A stretch of 64,000 bases of DNA from Bradyrhizobium cajani (GCF_009759665.1 NZ_WQNE01000003.1:62001-126000); one strand, 5' to 3'. Positions 1 to 10,430 are shown, numbered from the stretch's first letter. The notes: generated by a model from the letters alone, not told the origin. Numbers and translations: made by a program.

Positions 1-1925
1 AGTTCGCCGATCTCGGCTTCCGGCATCATGGCGCGGACGCAGTCCCAGCCGCTCCAGCCGTCGCGGGTGTCGAAGCCGAGGATCTGGCCGCGCCGCGCCG
101 ACAGGATCGCGTTGATCTTGGCGGTGGCGTCGGTCGGACAGACGATCTCGACCATGTGGATCGGCTCAAGCAGAACCGGCTGGCACTGCGGCAGGCCTTC
201 GTTGAGCCCGATCCGCGCCGCCGTGCGGAAGGCGAGATCGGAGGAATCGACGCTGTGATAGGAGCCGTCGGTCAGCGTCACCTGCACGTCGGTGACGGGG
301 AAACCGAGCGGACCGCGCGTGAGCCCGTCGACGACGCCTTCCTCCACCGCCGGGATGTAGTTGCGCGGCACCGCGCCGCCCACCACCTTCTCGGCGAATT
401 TGAAGCCGTCGCCGCGCGGCAGCGGCTTGATGTCGAGCACGACGTCGCCGAACTGGCCGTGGCCGCCCGACTGTTTCTTGTGGCGCCCGCGCTGGGTGAT
501 CGGCTTGCGGATGGTCTCCTGGTAGCCGATCCCGGGCGGATGCGAGGTGAGCTTGACGCCGAAGCGGTCGCGCAGCCGCTCGCCGGCGACGCGCAGATGC
601 ATCTCGCCCTGTCCCCACAGCACGGTATCGTGGGTCTGGGCGTTCTGCACGACGACCAGCGAAGGATCCTCCTCGTGCAGCCTGGCCATCGCCTGACCGA
701 GCTTCACGTCATCCTTGCGATCGGTCGCCGCGATCGAGATCGCGAGCACCGGCGGCGTCGGCTCCATGGCGGCGAGCGCGGCCGGCGGCGTCTTGCCGTT
801 CGAGACCGTGTCGCCGGTCCTGACGGGATCGAGCTTGCCGAGCGCCACGGTGTCGCCGGCTTCAGCCGAGGCGCGCTTGGTATCGTAGGCGCCGTTGACG
901 GCGAGGATGCCGGAGATCCGCCCCGCACCGCCCGAGGCGGATTGCAGCGTCGCACCGTCGTCGAGATGGCCGGCGAGCAGCCGCGTCAGCGACAGCTTGC
1001 CGCCGTGCTGCGAATGCAGCGTCTTGAAGACGTAGCCGAGCGCATCCCTGGTCTCCGCTACGCCGAGACGCCTTGCGGTCTCCGCGACGTCAGGCGCCTC
1101 GTGGCGCAGCGCCTTCATCAATCGCAACACACCGTTTTCGCGCGCGGCAGCGCCCAGCAGCACCGGACAGATCAGCCCCTCGCGCAACTCGCGGGCGAGA
1201 TCGTCGAACACGGCATCGCGCGGCGGCTGGATGTCTTCGAGCAGTTGCTCCATCAGCGCATCGTCATGGTCGGCGAGCTTCTCCAGCATCGAGAAGCGGG
1301 CCTCCTTCTCGCGGTCGAGATCGCCGCCTGCGAGCGCGATCACTTCGGAAGCCTTGTGCTCGCGATAGATGAAGGCGCGCTCCAGCGCGAGATCGACGAA
1401 GCCCTCGATCAGCTCGTCCTTCCAGATCGGAATCTGGCGCAGCACCAGCGGCACGCGCGAGGCGGGCTGGAGCGTTGCGAGCGTCTCGCGGATGCGCTTG
1501 TTGGCGCGGTCGATCTTGTTGAGGAACAGGAAACGCGGGATCTTCAGCTCCTCCAGCTCACGCAGGATGATCTGAAGCTGCGGCAGCTTCTTCTCGTCGG
1601 CCTCGCAGACCACGATTGCGGCATCGACCGCAGGCAAGGCGGCGCGCATGTCGTGGGCAAATTCGACGGAACCGGGACAATCGAGGAAGGTGTAGCTGTC
1701 GCCCATGAAACTCGTGGTGGCGGCAGTGAGCCCGACGGTCATCTTGTGATGGCGGGCCTCCGGGCTGGCGTCGCCGACGGAGGTTCCGGCGTCGACGCTG
1801 CCGGCGCGCGGGATTGCGCCCGTTCGCGCCAGTATTGCTTCGAGAAGTGTGGTTTTACCGCTTTGGAAAGGGCCCACCAGCGCGATGCACCGTGGACCTC
1901 GGGGACTTCTGACGTCTTGTCCCAT
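1..1925 (-). CDS. Elongation factor G-like translational GTPase (partial, C-terminus off the left edge)
   Basis: A reading frame open from ATG 1925 to the window edge gives about 641 codons of an EF-G-related GTPase. A strong AGGAGG lies about 7 bases upstream of the start. The P-loop GPFQSGKTT is at residues 18-26, the G3 motif DCPGS at 82-86 and the G4 motif NKID at 136-139; the remaining sequence is collinear with EF-G domains II-IV. Canonical EF-G has AHxDxGKT and DTPGH, so both the P-loop context and the G3 histidine differ; this is a FusA paralog, not the canonical factor of the str operon. Paralogs of this kind may act as back-translocases, recycling factors or with no known role. Identity as an EF-G-family GTPase is secure; its role is not. 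Confidence 0.88.
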   Translation of the reverse strand, partial: MGQDVRSPRGPRCIALVGPFQSGKTTLLEAILARTGAIPRAGSVDAGTSVGDASPEARHHKMTVGLTAATTSFMGDSYTFLDCPGSVEFAHDMRAALPAVDAAIVVCEADEKKLPQLQIILRELEELKIPRFLFLNKIDRANKRIRETLATLQPASRVPLVLRQIPIWKDELIEGFVDLALERAFIYREHKASEVIALAGGDLDREKEARFSMLEKLADHDDALMEQLLEDIQPPRDAVFDDLARELREGLICPVLLGAAARENGVLRLMKALRHEAPDVAETARRLGVAETRDALGYVFKTLHSQHGGKLSLTRLLAGHLDDGATLQSASGGAGRISGILAVNGAYDTKRASAEAGDTVALGKLDPVRTGDTVSNGKTPPAALAAMEPTPPVLAISIAATDRKDDVKLGQAMARLHEEDPSLVVVQNAQTHDTVLWGQGEMHLRVAGERLRDRFGVKLTSHPPGIGYQETIRKPITQRGRHKKQSGGHGQFGDVVLDIKPLPRGDGFKFAEKVVGGAVPRNYIPAVEEGVVDGLTRGPLGFPVTDVQVTLTDGSYHSVDSSDLAFRTAARIGLNEGLPQCQPVLLEPIHMVEIVCPTDATAKINAILSARRGQILGFDTRDGWSGWDCVRAMMPEAEIGE

Positions 1926-2078
1926 TCGCCGCCTCCTTTTTTTGGAGCTCGGCCCATGATTGGGTCGGCAAACGGTGATGCTCTGCCCGTCCCCGAGATT
2001 TGGCAAGCATCAAACGTCGCTGCGGTGCGTTGTTGCCGCAATCGCGTCCAAGCGACGCAACCCGCACACGCGAAATTG

Positions 2079-2558
2079 TTAGCGGCCCGGACGGAGTTCC
2101 AGGCTTTCGAGGCCAGCGGCGATGTTGAGGCCGACCTGGCCCTGCACGCTGAGCGGCTGGAGCGCGATCGAATTGTTGGAGCCGCCGACCAGCACGTTGC
2201 CGCCGAGACCGACGCCGACCGATGCACTCCCTTGCGCGCCCGCGTAGTTGCCGGAGAGATCGCCGGGGCCGAGCCGGTCGACCGGCGCGAACACGCCCCA
2301 GGCCAAAGCCGTCTCCTGGGTGATGCCGATGTCGAGGCCGACTTTGCGGATCGTCGCGACGTAGCGGTCATCGGGCGCACCGTCGGCGCGCAGCACGCAG
2401 CCGAGGTGAGTCACCGATCCCACGATGAAGCCGACGCTGGCGCCGCCGCGGCATTCGAGCACGCCGACGCGCGCCATCCGTTGCTGCGCGCTGGCGCCTG
2501 CGACGGAGACAACGAGGCTGGCGGCCGCGAGCCCGGCGAGGATGAACGAACGACGCAT
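2079..2558 (-). CDS. DUF992 family exported protein
   Basis: A 159-residue protein starting MRRSFILAG with a clear Sec signal peptide ending near residue 24 (AGASAQQ). The mature part has the glycine-rich DUF992 pattern: a cysteine pair (LECRGG, THLGC), a GLDIG segment and the C-terminal NVLVGGSNNSIALQPLSVQG block. An earlier in-frame start exists (2606), but the methionine at 2558 begins directly with the basic n-region of the signal peptide. DUF992 proteins are periplasmic proteins of unknown function, often in several copies in Bradyrhizobium. It lies between the EF-G-like gene and aspC, all on the same strand but with large gaps, so it is probably transcribed on its own. Confidence 0.85.
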   Translation of the reverse strand: MRRSFILAGLAAASLVVSVAGASAQQRMARVGVLECRGGASVGFIVGSVTHLGCVLRADGAPDDRYVATIRKVGLDIGITQETALAWGVFAPVDRLGPGDLSGNYAGAQGSASVGVGLGGNVLVGGSNNSIALQPLSVQGQVGLNIAAGLESLELRPGR

Positions 2559-2680
2559 GAAATGTCTCCGGCGATGAGTGGTGCGAGCAGAGAGGGTGCG
2601 CTGCAAGCGGCGCGCGATGGTCTATGCCACAAGAGCCGTGATGGTGCCAGATCGTGCGCGTCGATAAGCGTGCAAACAGC

Positions 2681-2707
2681 AAAAAGGCCCGCCGAGGGCG
2701 GGCCTTT
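2681..2707 (-). terminator. Rho-independent terminator of aspC
   Basis: Perfect 11-bp stem (AAAGGCCCGCC / GGCGGGCCTTT) with a 3-base loop, followed on the minus strand by a T run. It lies 22 bases past the aspC stop codon. Confidence 0.85.
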
Positions 2708-2729
2708 GAGAAGATAGCGAGCGACAGGC

Positions 2730-4561
<1,832 letters not shown>

Positions 4562-5212
4562 ATGTACAAGCTCTATTCGATGCAGCGCTCCGGCAACAGC
4601 TACAAGGTCCGCCTTGCGCTGGCGCTGTTGAACGTGCCTTACGAAGCGATCGAAGTGGACATTCTGCGCGGCGAGAGCCGCACGCCGGATTTTCTGACCA
4701 AGAATCCGTCGGGCCAGGTGCCGCTGCTCGAGGTCGGCGGCGACCGCTTTCTCGCCGAGTCCAACGCCATCCTCTGGTATGTCGCCGTCGGCACCCCGCT
4801 CGCGCCGGAGAACCGCATCGATCGCGCCGAAGCGCTGCAATGGATGTTCTTCGAGCAGCACGCGCTCGAGCCCAACATCGGCGCGGCCTATTTCTGGCTG
4901 TCGCTGGTCAAGGGCGGCCGCGACCTCCAGACCCACGCGCTGGAGGACTGGATGGAGCGCGGCTATGGCGCGCTCCAGGTGATGGAAAACCACCTCAAGA
5001 CCAACGCCTATTTCGCCGCCCGCCAGCTCACGGTCGCCGACATCGCGCTGTACGGTTATACCCATCTGGCCGACCGCTGCGACTTCGATCTCCAGGCTTT
5101 CCCGGCGATCCGGGACTGGCTGAAGCGCGTGGAAGCTGCGCCGGGCTTCGTGTCGATGGACTGGCGGCCGGCCGATATCGACGATCCCGCAAGCATCGCG
5201 GCGGGCGCCTGA
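4562..5212 (+). CDS. Glutathione S-transferase family protein
   Basis: A 216-residue cytosolic GST. The N-terminal thioredoxin-like half (about 1-78) contains MQRSGNSYKVRLALALLN, the cis-proline region NPSGQVPLLE and the glutathione-contacting ESNAILWY; the C-terminal half is the all-alpha domain with the conserved LTVADIALYGY helix. The overall pattern is that of bacterial beta/theta-like GSTs. No substrate can be named. The ribosome site is weak (GGATC). A second, unrelated GST is at 12561-13259. Confidence 0.88.
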   Translation: MYKLYSMQRSGNSYKVRLALALLNVPYEAIEVDILRGESRTPDFLTKNPSGQVPLLEVGGDRFLAESNAILWYVAVGTPLAPENRIDRAEALQWMFFEQHALEPNIGAAYFWLSLVKGGRDLQTHALEDWMERGYGALQVMENHLKTNAYFAARQLTVADIALYGYTHLADRCDFDLQAFPAIRDWLKRVEAAPGFVSMDWRPADIDDPASIAAGA

Positions 5213-5370
5213 CAGCCCCCCGCCCGTGCCTCGCGAATAGCGAGCATAACGCTCGCCCCTGCCGCAATCCCGCCACTTTCGGCGCGATAGCCGCCGCAAT
5301 ATTGCCGGTTGAGACGCGGAAGTTATCCGACGTCGCGGGTGATTCGCCCGCGCGTTGAAGGATTTAGGCC

Positions 5371-5547
5371 ATGATTCGGGCGTCCGGCACGGCAGGCTTT
5401 CAGGGCCGATCCGATACCGTCGCGTCTTCCCGGTTGACCCATGCGGTGGCGGCCTCGCTTGCAATCGCGGCGCTGTCGTTGTGTCTGATCGTCACCCTGA
5501 CGGTGCTATCGACCAAGGCGACCATGGCGATGGGACTGCCGGCCTGA
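5371..5547 (+). CDS. Small single-pass membrane protein (58 aa), unknown
   Basis: ATG 5371 follows AAGGA by 8 bases and opens a 58-codon frame: a polar N-terminus rich in Ser/Arg (about 27 residues), one hydrophobic segment (VAASLAIAALSLCLIVTLTV) and a short tail. Codon use matches the neighbours. It is followed 73 bases later by another small membrane ORF with a similar plan. No family recognised; the ribosome site and hydrophobic segment support a real gene. Confidence 0.5.
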   Translation: MIRASGTAGFQGRSDTVASSRLTHAVAASLAIAALSLCLIVTLTVLSTKATMAMGLPA

Positions 5548-5620
5548 TTACCGTTTTATCCCGGCCCAGCCTTCAAGGCGCCGCGTTGCCCGCACCGACC
5601 GGCACCGCGACAGGACGTCG

Positions 5621-5779
5621 ATGAAGTCACCTGTGGTAGTCGTTGCAATCACCCTGACTGCGGCCATCCTGGTCGCGGCATCGCTGCTGATCCTGGTCGG
5701 CACGCGCAAGGGCCCCGGGACGTCGACGCTGAACGCGCCGGCGCTGCAACAGCGCATCAAGCACGCACATTTGGTCTAA
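5621..5779 (+). CDS. Small single-pass membrane protein (52 aa), unknown
   Basis: ATG 5621 has AGGA about 6-8 bases upstream. The 52-residue product begins MKSPVVVVAITLTAAILVAA, a single membrane helix, followed by a basic, polar tail ending KHAHLV. It lies 73 bases after the 58-residue ORF and may share its transcript. Function unknown. Confidence 0.5.
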   Translation: MKSPVVVVAITLTAAILVAASLLILVGTRKGPGTSTLNAPALQQRIKHAHLV

Positions 5780-5907
5780 AATCATCCGAAAGCTATGCGC
5801 TCCGCGGTAAGCCCGCCTTAAGCGCAACTTCCGAATCTCAGCACGTTTGCGCAAGGATGGGCCAGTGTTGCCGCCTTACCTCGTTCAGGGAGGAACGAGA
5901 CAGGCCC

Positions 5908-6720
5908 ATGCGGTTCGGATGGCGTGCGATCTCCGGTCCGGTGCTGACGGCAGCGCTTGCGCTGCTGGCGATGGTTTTCGATCGCTTTGTCCCCATTCCC
6001 TCGCCCGCCCCGCTGTTCGTCTGCATCGTCGCGCTTGCCGGCTCGCTGTCGGGCTTCGCCTCCGCCCTCACCAGCGCAGCCGCCGCGGTGATCGGCACGG
6101 CCCTGTTCTTCCTCAACCGCCACGGCGTTTCGGACCATGCCACCGCCGATCTGGTCCGGCTCGGCCTCCTCGCGATGGCGGCCGCCGGCACTGCCGGCAT
6201 CACCGGCCTGATGCGCGAGCGGCTGCTCGGCACATTTGCTGCCGAACGCCAGAGCCACGCCACCGCCGCGCGGCTGTCGGCCGCGCTCGACCAGGTCGAC
6301 ATCGGCATCGTGCTGCTCGATGCCGAGACGCGCGCCGAATTCATCAACCGCGCGTTCCGCGATTACTTTGCGGTGCCGGACGACATTGCCGACGGCAAGC
6401 CGCCCTTCATCGCGCTGATGTATCACAGCCGCGATACCGGCGCGTTCGAGCTGCCCGAGGACGAACTCGGCACCTTCATCGCGCAGCGCATGGAAATGGT
6501 CCGGATCGGCGACGCCACGCCGATCAACATCGCCTTGCGCAACGGCGAGGTGCTGCGCTTCGTCTGCGCCGCGCTGCCCGATGGCGGCCGCATGCTGAGC
6601 TATACGCCGGTGACCGATCTCGTGCGCCACACCGACGCGCCCTCGCGCGCCGACTACTACCGCTCGCTGCGCGATCCCGCGAACCGCAGGCTGATCCGAT
6701 ACCTGCGCGTTGCGGAGTGA
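5908..6720 (+). CDS. Membrane-anchored PAS domain protein
   Basis: A 270-residue protein. The N-terminal 110 residues hold three to four hydrophobic segments (ISGPVLTAALALLAMVF, APLFVCIVALAGSL, ALTSAAAAVIGTALFF, LVRLGLLAMAAAGTAG), like the membrane module before many PAS kinases. A PAS-like domain follows at about 125-240 (LDQVDIGIVLLDAETRAEFI, then NRAFRDYF). No kinase, GGDEF or EAL output domain follows, so signalling would need a partner. The start at 5908 follows GGGAGGAACGAGACAGGCCC; a longer frame from 5857 lacks a ribosome site. The last residues (RSLRDPANRRLIRYLRVAE) are basic. Confidence 0.72.
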   Translation: MRFGWRAISGPVLTAALALLAMVFDRFVPIPSPAPLFVCIVALAGSLSGFASALTSAAAAVIGTALFFLNRHGVSDHATADLVRLGLLAMAAAGTAGITGLMRERLLGTFAAERQSHATAARLSAALDQVDIGIVLLDAETRAEFINRAFRDYFAVPDDIADGKPPFIALMYHSRDTGAFELPEDELGTFIAQRMEMVRIGDATPINIALRNGEVLRFVCAALPDGGRMLSYTPVTDLVRHTDAPSRADYYRSLRDPANRRLIRYLRVAE

Positions 6721-6749
6721 CGTAGCTGCGAACCCTGCATTCGCGGAAG

Positions 6750-6931
6750 CAGCCCCGCACCCCACCCTCTCAGGGCGAGCTTTGCTCGTCCCGACCCCGT
6801 AAGAACGGGGCGAGGGAGCGAGAGAGCGCTGCGTCCCTCACTCTTAAACCTCTCCCCGCCCTTTAGCGGGGAGAGGTCGGATCGCCTCGGCGATGCGAAG
6901 CATCGTCCGGTGCGATCCGGGTGAGGGGCAT
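6750..6931. repeat. Palindromic repeat cluster, family E (CTCTCCCCGC type)
   Basis: Fills most of the 317-base gap between the PAS gene and the GNAT gene. It holds CCCCGTAAGAACGGGG-type and CTCTCCCCGCCCTTTAGCGG / GGGGAGAG arms. Related copies lie at 22090-22160 and in the outer arms of 41631-41881. Confidence 0.6.
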
Positions 6932-7037
6932 GGCGAGCTGTTGCCACGACCGAATATCCATCCGACTCGCAAGACAAATTGATCGGCACGCCCATCATCA
7001 CGTATGAAGGATGCTTCATCGAATCCGGAATTCTCAA

Positions 7038-7493
7038 ATGTCCCTCACCATTCGCGCCGTCACCAAGCAGGACTACGATCAATGGCTGCCGCTGTGGGAC
7101 GGCTACAATGCCTTCTACGGCCGGTCGGGCCCGACCGCGCTGGCGCCCGAGATCACGCGCATGACGTGGCAGCGCTTCTTCGATGCCTACGAGCCGGTGC
7201 ATGCGCTGGTCGCCGAGAGCGACGGTGAGCTGCTCGGGCTGACGCACTATCTCTTCCATCGCAGCACCACCGCGATCGAGCCGTCCTGCTATTTGCAGGA
7301 CCTGTTCACGCGCGAAGCCGCGCGCGGCAAGGGCGTTGCCTCGGCGCTGATCCATGGCGTGTATGAGCGGGCCAAGCTGGCGGGATCGCCGCGTGTCTAC
7401 TGGCAGACGCACGAGACCAACGTCACAGCGCAGCGCCTGTACGACAAGGTCGCGGAGCGTTCCGGCTTCATCGTGTATCGCAAGATCTTCTGA
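7038..7493 (+). CDS. GNAT family N-acetyltransferase
   Basis: A 151-residue GNAT acyltransferase. The acetyl-CoA-binding motif is visible as LQDLFTREAARGKGVASALI (R-G-K-G-V-A, the Q/RxxGxG/A loop) at about residues 88-107, followed by YERAKLAGSPRVYWQTHETN and the C-terminal AQRLYDKV helix typical of the fold. The target is unknown. The start at ATG 7038 gives the standard MSLTIRAVTKQDYDQW opening; an ATG at 7011 has its purine run directly abutting it, so it is less likely. A terminator lies about 120 bases downstream. Confidence 0.85.
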   Translation: MSLTIRAVTKQDYDQWLPLWDGYNAFYGRSGPTALAPEITRMTWQRFFDAYEPVHALVAESDGELLGLTHYLFHRSTTAIEPSCYLQDLFTREAARGKGVASALIHGVYERAKLAGSPRVYWQTHETNVTAQRLYDKVAERSGFIVYRKIF

Positions 7494-7610
7494 GTTCTGC
7501 CGCGCCTGGATCCCTGTGGATAACTCTGCCTGTCACCCGCGCGTAACACTACAGGATTAGGTTGCGCCTGCGTCTGATCAGGCCCCCCGTCACCGATCAA
7601 GCGCCCCAAA

Positions 7611-7656
7611 GCGGTCCCCGTCAGTCGCCGCGTCTGACGGGGGCCGCATTTTTTTT
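7611..7656 (+). terminator. Rho-independent terminator after the GNAT gene
   Basis: A 14-bp stem (GCGGTCCCCGTCAG / CTGACGGGGGCCGC, one G-T pair) with a 9-base loop and then ATTTTTTTT on the plus strand. It separates the GNAT gene from the aldo/keto reductase. Confidence 0.88.
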
Positions 7657-7757
7657 GGCTCGCAATTCCCGGCATGGCAGCAACGCGCCCGACGCCTTGC
7701 CGCTGCGACATGCTCCGGTCAGAATGCAGCCGCTGCTTTGCTCTGACAGGATCTCCC

Positions 7758-8699
7758 ATGGAAATTCGCAATCTCGGCGCCTCCGGCCTTCGCGTGTCTG
7801 CGGTCGGGCTCGGCTGCAACAATTTCGGCCAGCGCACCGATCTGGAGACCTCGCGCAAGGTGATCCATCGCGCGCTGGATCTCGGCATCACGCTGTTCGA
7901 CACCGCCGACATCTATGCCGGCATGGGCGGCTCGGAGACGGTGCTCGGCACCGTGCTCGGCGACCGCCGCAAGGATATCGTGCTCGCCACCAAATATTCC
8001 AAGCCGATGGCAACCGACGGCACCAAGCAGGGCGCCTCGCGCCGCTACATCATGAACGCGGTCGAGGCGAGCCTCACCCGACTCAAGACCGACTACATCG
8101 ACCTCTACCAGCAGCACGATTACGATCCGCTGACGCCGATGGAAGAGACGCTGCGCGCGCTCAACGACCTCATTCGCCAGGGCAAGGTGCGCTACATCGG
8201 CAATTCCAACTTTCCGGCCTGGCGCATTGCGGAAGCCGAGTTCACCGCGCGCGCGATGAACGTCAGCCGCTTCGTCTCCTGCCAGGATGAATACAGCCTG
8301 GTCGTGCGCGACATCGAGAAGGATCTGCTGCCAGCAGCGCAGGAGTACAAGCTCGGTCTGCTGCCGTTCTTCCCGCTCGCAAGCGGCCTGCTCACTGGCA
8401 AGTACCAGCGCGGCGCGGCGGCGCCCGCCGACACGCGCTTCGCAAAAGCCCCGGCGCTGCGCGACCGCTACGTCACGCCGCGCAACGAGGACATGGTCGA
8501 GAAGCTCCAGGCCTTTGCCAAGGCGCGCGGCCACAGCATGCTCGAGCTCGCCTTCTCCTGGCTCGCCGCGCGCCCGCAGGTATCGAGCGTGATCGCCGGC
8601 GCGACCCGCGTCGAGCAGATCGAGGAGAACGTGAAGGCCATCGCCTGGAAGCTCAGCACGGATGATCTCGCCGAGATCGACAAGATCACCAAAGGCTGA
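7758..8699 (+). CDS. Aldo/keto reductase
   Basis: A 313-residue NADPH-dependent (beta/alpha)8 oxidoreductase. The catalytic tetrad is visible: Asp in LFDTADIYAG, Tyr in the same segment, Lys in VLATKYSKP, and the His equivalent in YIDLYQQHDYDP. The cofactor-binding end is SSVIAGATRVEQIEENVKA. The overall pattern resembles the YajO/Gpr-like AKR group. The start at ATG 7758 (MEIRNLGASGLRVSAVGLG) has AGGATC upstream; the longer frame from 7674 adds a non-family extension. Substrate not predictable. Confidence 0.9.
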   Translation: MEIRNLGASGLRVSAVGLGCNNFGQRTDLETSRKVIHRALDLGITLFDTADIYAGMGGSETVLGTVLGDRRKDIVLATKYSKPMATDGTKQGASRRYIMNAVEASLTRLKTDYIDLYQQHDYDPLTPMEETLRALNDLIRQGKVRYIGNSNFPAWRIAEAEFTARAMNVSRFVSCQDEYSLVVRDIEKDLLPAAQEYKLGLLPFFPLASGLLTGKYQRGAAAPADTRFAKAPALRDRYVTPRNEDMVEKLQAFAKARGHSMLELAFSWLAARPQVSSVIAGATRVEQIEENVKAIAWKLSTDDLAEIDKITKG

Positions 8700-8717
8700 C
8701 GTTTGGCGCGTGGCGTG

Positions 8718-9041
8718 CTACTTCGCACCGCGCCCGACGGTCTGCATCACCTCAAAGCCTTCGAACTGGGGATGGCCGAGATAGAGCGGCTTGTTGTCGC
8801 CGGCCTTGTGATGCGCCGCCCGAAACGCCTCCGACTTGGTCCAGGCCTCGAACGCCGCATGATTCGCCCACACGGTGTGCGAGGCGTAGAGCGTATGATC
8901 CTCAAGCTCAGGTCCCCTGAGCAAATGGAATTCGACGAAGCCCGGCACCTTGTCGAGATGGGTGTCGCGCGTGAGCCAGACCTGCTCGAACGCGGTTTCC
9001 GAGCCCTTGGCGACGCGAAAGCGGTTCATGGCGATGTACAT
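8718..9041 (-). CDS. Antibiotic biosynthesis monooxygenase (ABM) domain protein, probable IsdG/HmuQ-type heme-degrading enzyme
   Basis: A 107-residue ferredoxin-like ABM-fold protein. It has N6, W67 (FEAWTKS) and H77 (FRAAH), which match in identity and spacing the Asn-Trp-His triad of the IsdG/IsdI heme oxygenases; B. japonicum HmuQ and HmuD belong to this family. That makes oxidative heme opening for iron acquisition the best prediction. No heme transporter gene is visible here. A ribosome site AGGAGAGC lies 11 bases before ATG 9041. The gene converges on the aldo/keto reductase gene with only an 18-base gap. Confidence 0.78.
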   Translation of the reverse strand: MYIAMNRFRVAKGSETAFEQVWLTRDTHLDKVPGFVEFHLLRGPELEDHTLYASHTVWANHAAFEAWTKSEAFRAAHHKAGDNKPLYLGHPQFEGFEVMQTVGRGAK

Positions 9042-9075
9042 GCGGGTAGCTCTCCTGATGCTGAGCTCATCATGT

Positions 9076-9202
9076 CGTCATTCCGGGACGCGCCGCAAGG
9101 CGCGGGCCCGGAATCCATTTTGCGGCAGAACCAATGGATGAATGGATTCTCAGATGCGCAATTGCGCATCATAGCTCGCGCTGCGCGCGCCCCGGAATGA
9201 CG
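9076..9202. repeat. Dispersed palindromic repeat, family A (GTCATTCCGGGGCG type)
   Basis: Opens CGTCATTCCGGGACG and closes with CCCCGGAATGACG. It sits in the 172-base gap between the ABM and DUF1501 genes. Other copies: 24881, 38791, 40894, 62211; partial at 19262 and 32899. Confidence 0.75.
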
Positions 9203-9213
9203 GCGTTTGTGGG

Positions 9214-10428
9214 TCAAGCTACCAGCCCCTTCATCGGCCTTGCTCCCGCGCTATCCGGAAACACCGTCTCCGCCAGCACGCGATCGGAGAGACCGAACTG
9301 GTCCTGCAGCACGCCCTTGATGACGGAGCGGAGATCCGTGGTCGGCTTGAGGTCACGACCTTCGTAAAGGTTGGCGAGCTTGAGGCCTGGCCAGTCCGCG
9401 ATGACGCGGCCGCCCTTCACGGCGCCGCCGGCGAGCAGCGCAATAGTGGCGGTGCCGTGATCGGTGCCGTCGGTGCCATTGATGCGCGCGGTGCGGCCGA
9501 ACTCGGTGGCGACGACGACGACGGTATCGCGCCAGCGATCACCTAAGCCGCTTTCGAATTCGGCGAGCGCGCCGTCGAGGCCGCCGAGCAGGAAGGCGAG
9601 ACGCCCGACCGGGCCGCCTTCATTGGCATGCGTGTCCCAGCCGTCGAAGGCGAGCGCGGCGATGCGCGGACCGTCGTCGGCCGCCATCAGCTTTGCCGCG
9701 CCCCGCGCCACCTGCCGCATCTGCATGACGGCGTTGCCGCCTTTCGGCTTCATGTCGTCGCCGCTCGCGGCCTTTTCGAGCTGGAGGCCCTGTGACAAGG
9801 CCAGGGCCAGCGCGGGATCGCGGTGACGGTAGAGTTCGACCAGCCGCATCGCGGTGTCGTCGTCGGCCTGCGGCAGCGCGACCGGCGCCCAGCCGACGGT
9901 CGGCGCATTGCCGCGCAGCACCAGCGGCGTGGTCGGCCCGACCGCAAGGCCCGAGGAGACACGCTCGCCGCGCGGCAGCGCTTCCAGCGCGCGGTTGAGC
10001 CAGCCGGACTGCACGCGGCCCGGGCCGGCATAGCCGCTTTCGAGCACGTCCTGGCCGTCGAAATGCGAGCGATCGCGATAAGGCGTCGCCACGGCATGGA
10101 TCACGGCGGCATGCCTGTCGCGGTACATGCGCGCAAATTCCGGCATCGCCGGATGCAGCGCGAAGAAGGAATCGAGCATGATCGCGGGATGCGCTCCGTC
10201 CGCGGTGAGCGCGATCGAGCCGTGCAGGCCGGCATAGTCGGGATCTCCGATCGGCGCGACGGTCGAGAGCCCGTCGAGCGCGCCGCGCAGGATCACCACG
10301 ACCAGCCTGGGATCGCGCCCGTCGGCCGCGCGGGCGAATTTCGGCAAATAGGCCCAGGCCGCGAAGGAGGCGCCGCCGAGCAGGAGGCCGCGGCGCGAGG
10401 TGAGGAGCCGGTTCTCGGCGCAGTCCAT
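9214..10428 (-). CDS. DUF1501 domain protein, Tat-exported
   Basis: A 404-residue protein of the DUF1501 family (alkaline-phosphatase-like fold, related to sulfatases). The N-terminus carries a twin-arginine signal (SRRGLLLGG at about 11-19, followed by a hydrophobic stretch and ARAADG). Conserved family segments seen include LRGALDGLSTV, FFALHPAMPEF, the HFDGQDVLESG block and the C-terminal VVATEFGRTARING / TDGTDHGTA. The start at 10428 has AGGAG 6 bases upstream; the ATG at 10434 overlaps the stop of the DUF1800 gene. Longer upstream frames are a shadow of that gene. DUF1501 and DUF1800 genes commonly pair; the function of the pair is unknown. Confidence 0.87.
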   Translation of the reverse strand: MDCAENRLLTSRRGLLLGGASFAAWAYLPKFARAADGRDPRLVVVILRGALDGLSTVAPIGDPDYAGLHGSIALTADGAHPAIMLDSFFALHPAMPEFARMYRDRHAAVIHAVATPYRDRSHFDGQDVLESGYAGPGRVQSGWLNRALEALPRGERVSSGLAVGPTTPLVLRGNAPTVGWAPVALPQADDDTAMRLVELYRHRDPALALALSQGLQLEKAASGDDMKPKGGNAVMQMRQVARGAAKLMAADDGPRIAALAFDGWDTHANEGGPVGRLAFLLGGLDGALAEFESGLGDRWRDTVVVVATEFGRTARINGTDGTDHGTATIALLAGGAVKGGRVIADWPGLKLANLYEGRDLKPTTDLRSVIKGVLQDQFGLSDRVLAETVFPDSAGARPMKGLVA

Positions 10429-10430
10429 CG

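Noticed and set aside
156-2717. 853-codon open frame on the plus strand
   Set aside because: Antisense to the EF-G-like and DUF992 genes; it arises from the high GC3, and its translation is His/Arg/Ala/Gly-rich without any domain.
6721-7037. Possible small genes in the PAS-GNAT gap
   Set aside because: The frames are made of repeat sequence and have no ribosome site.
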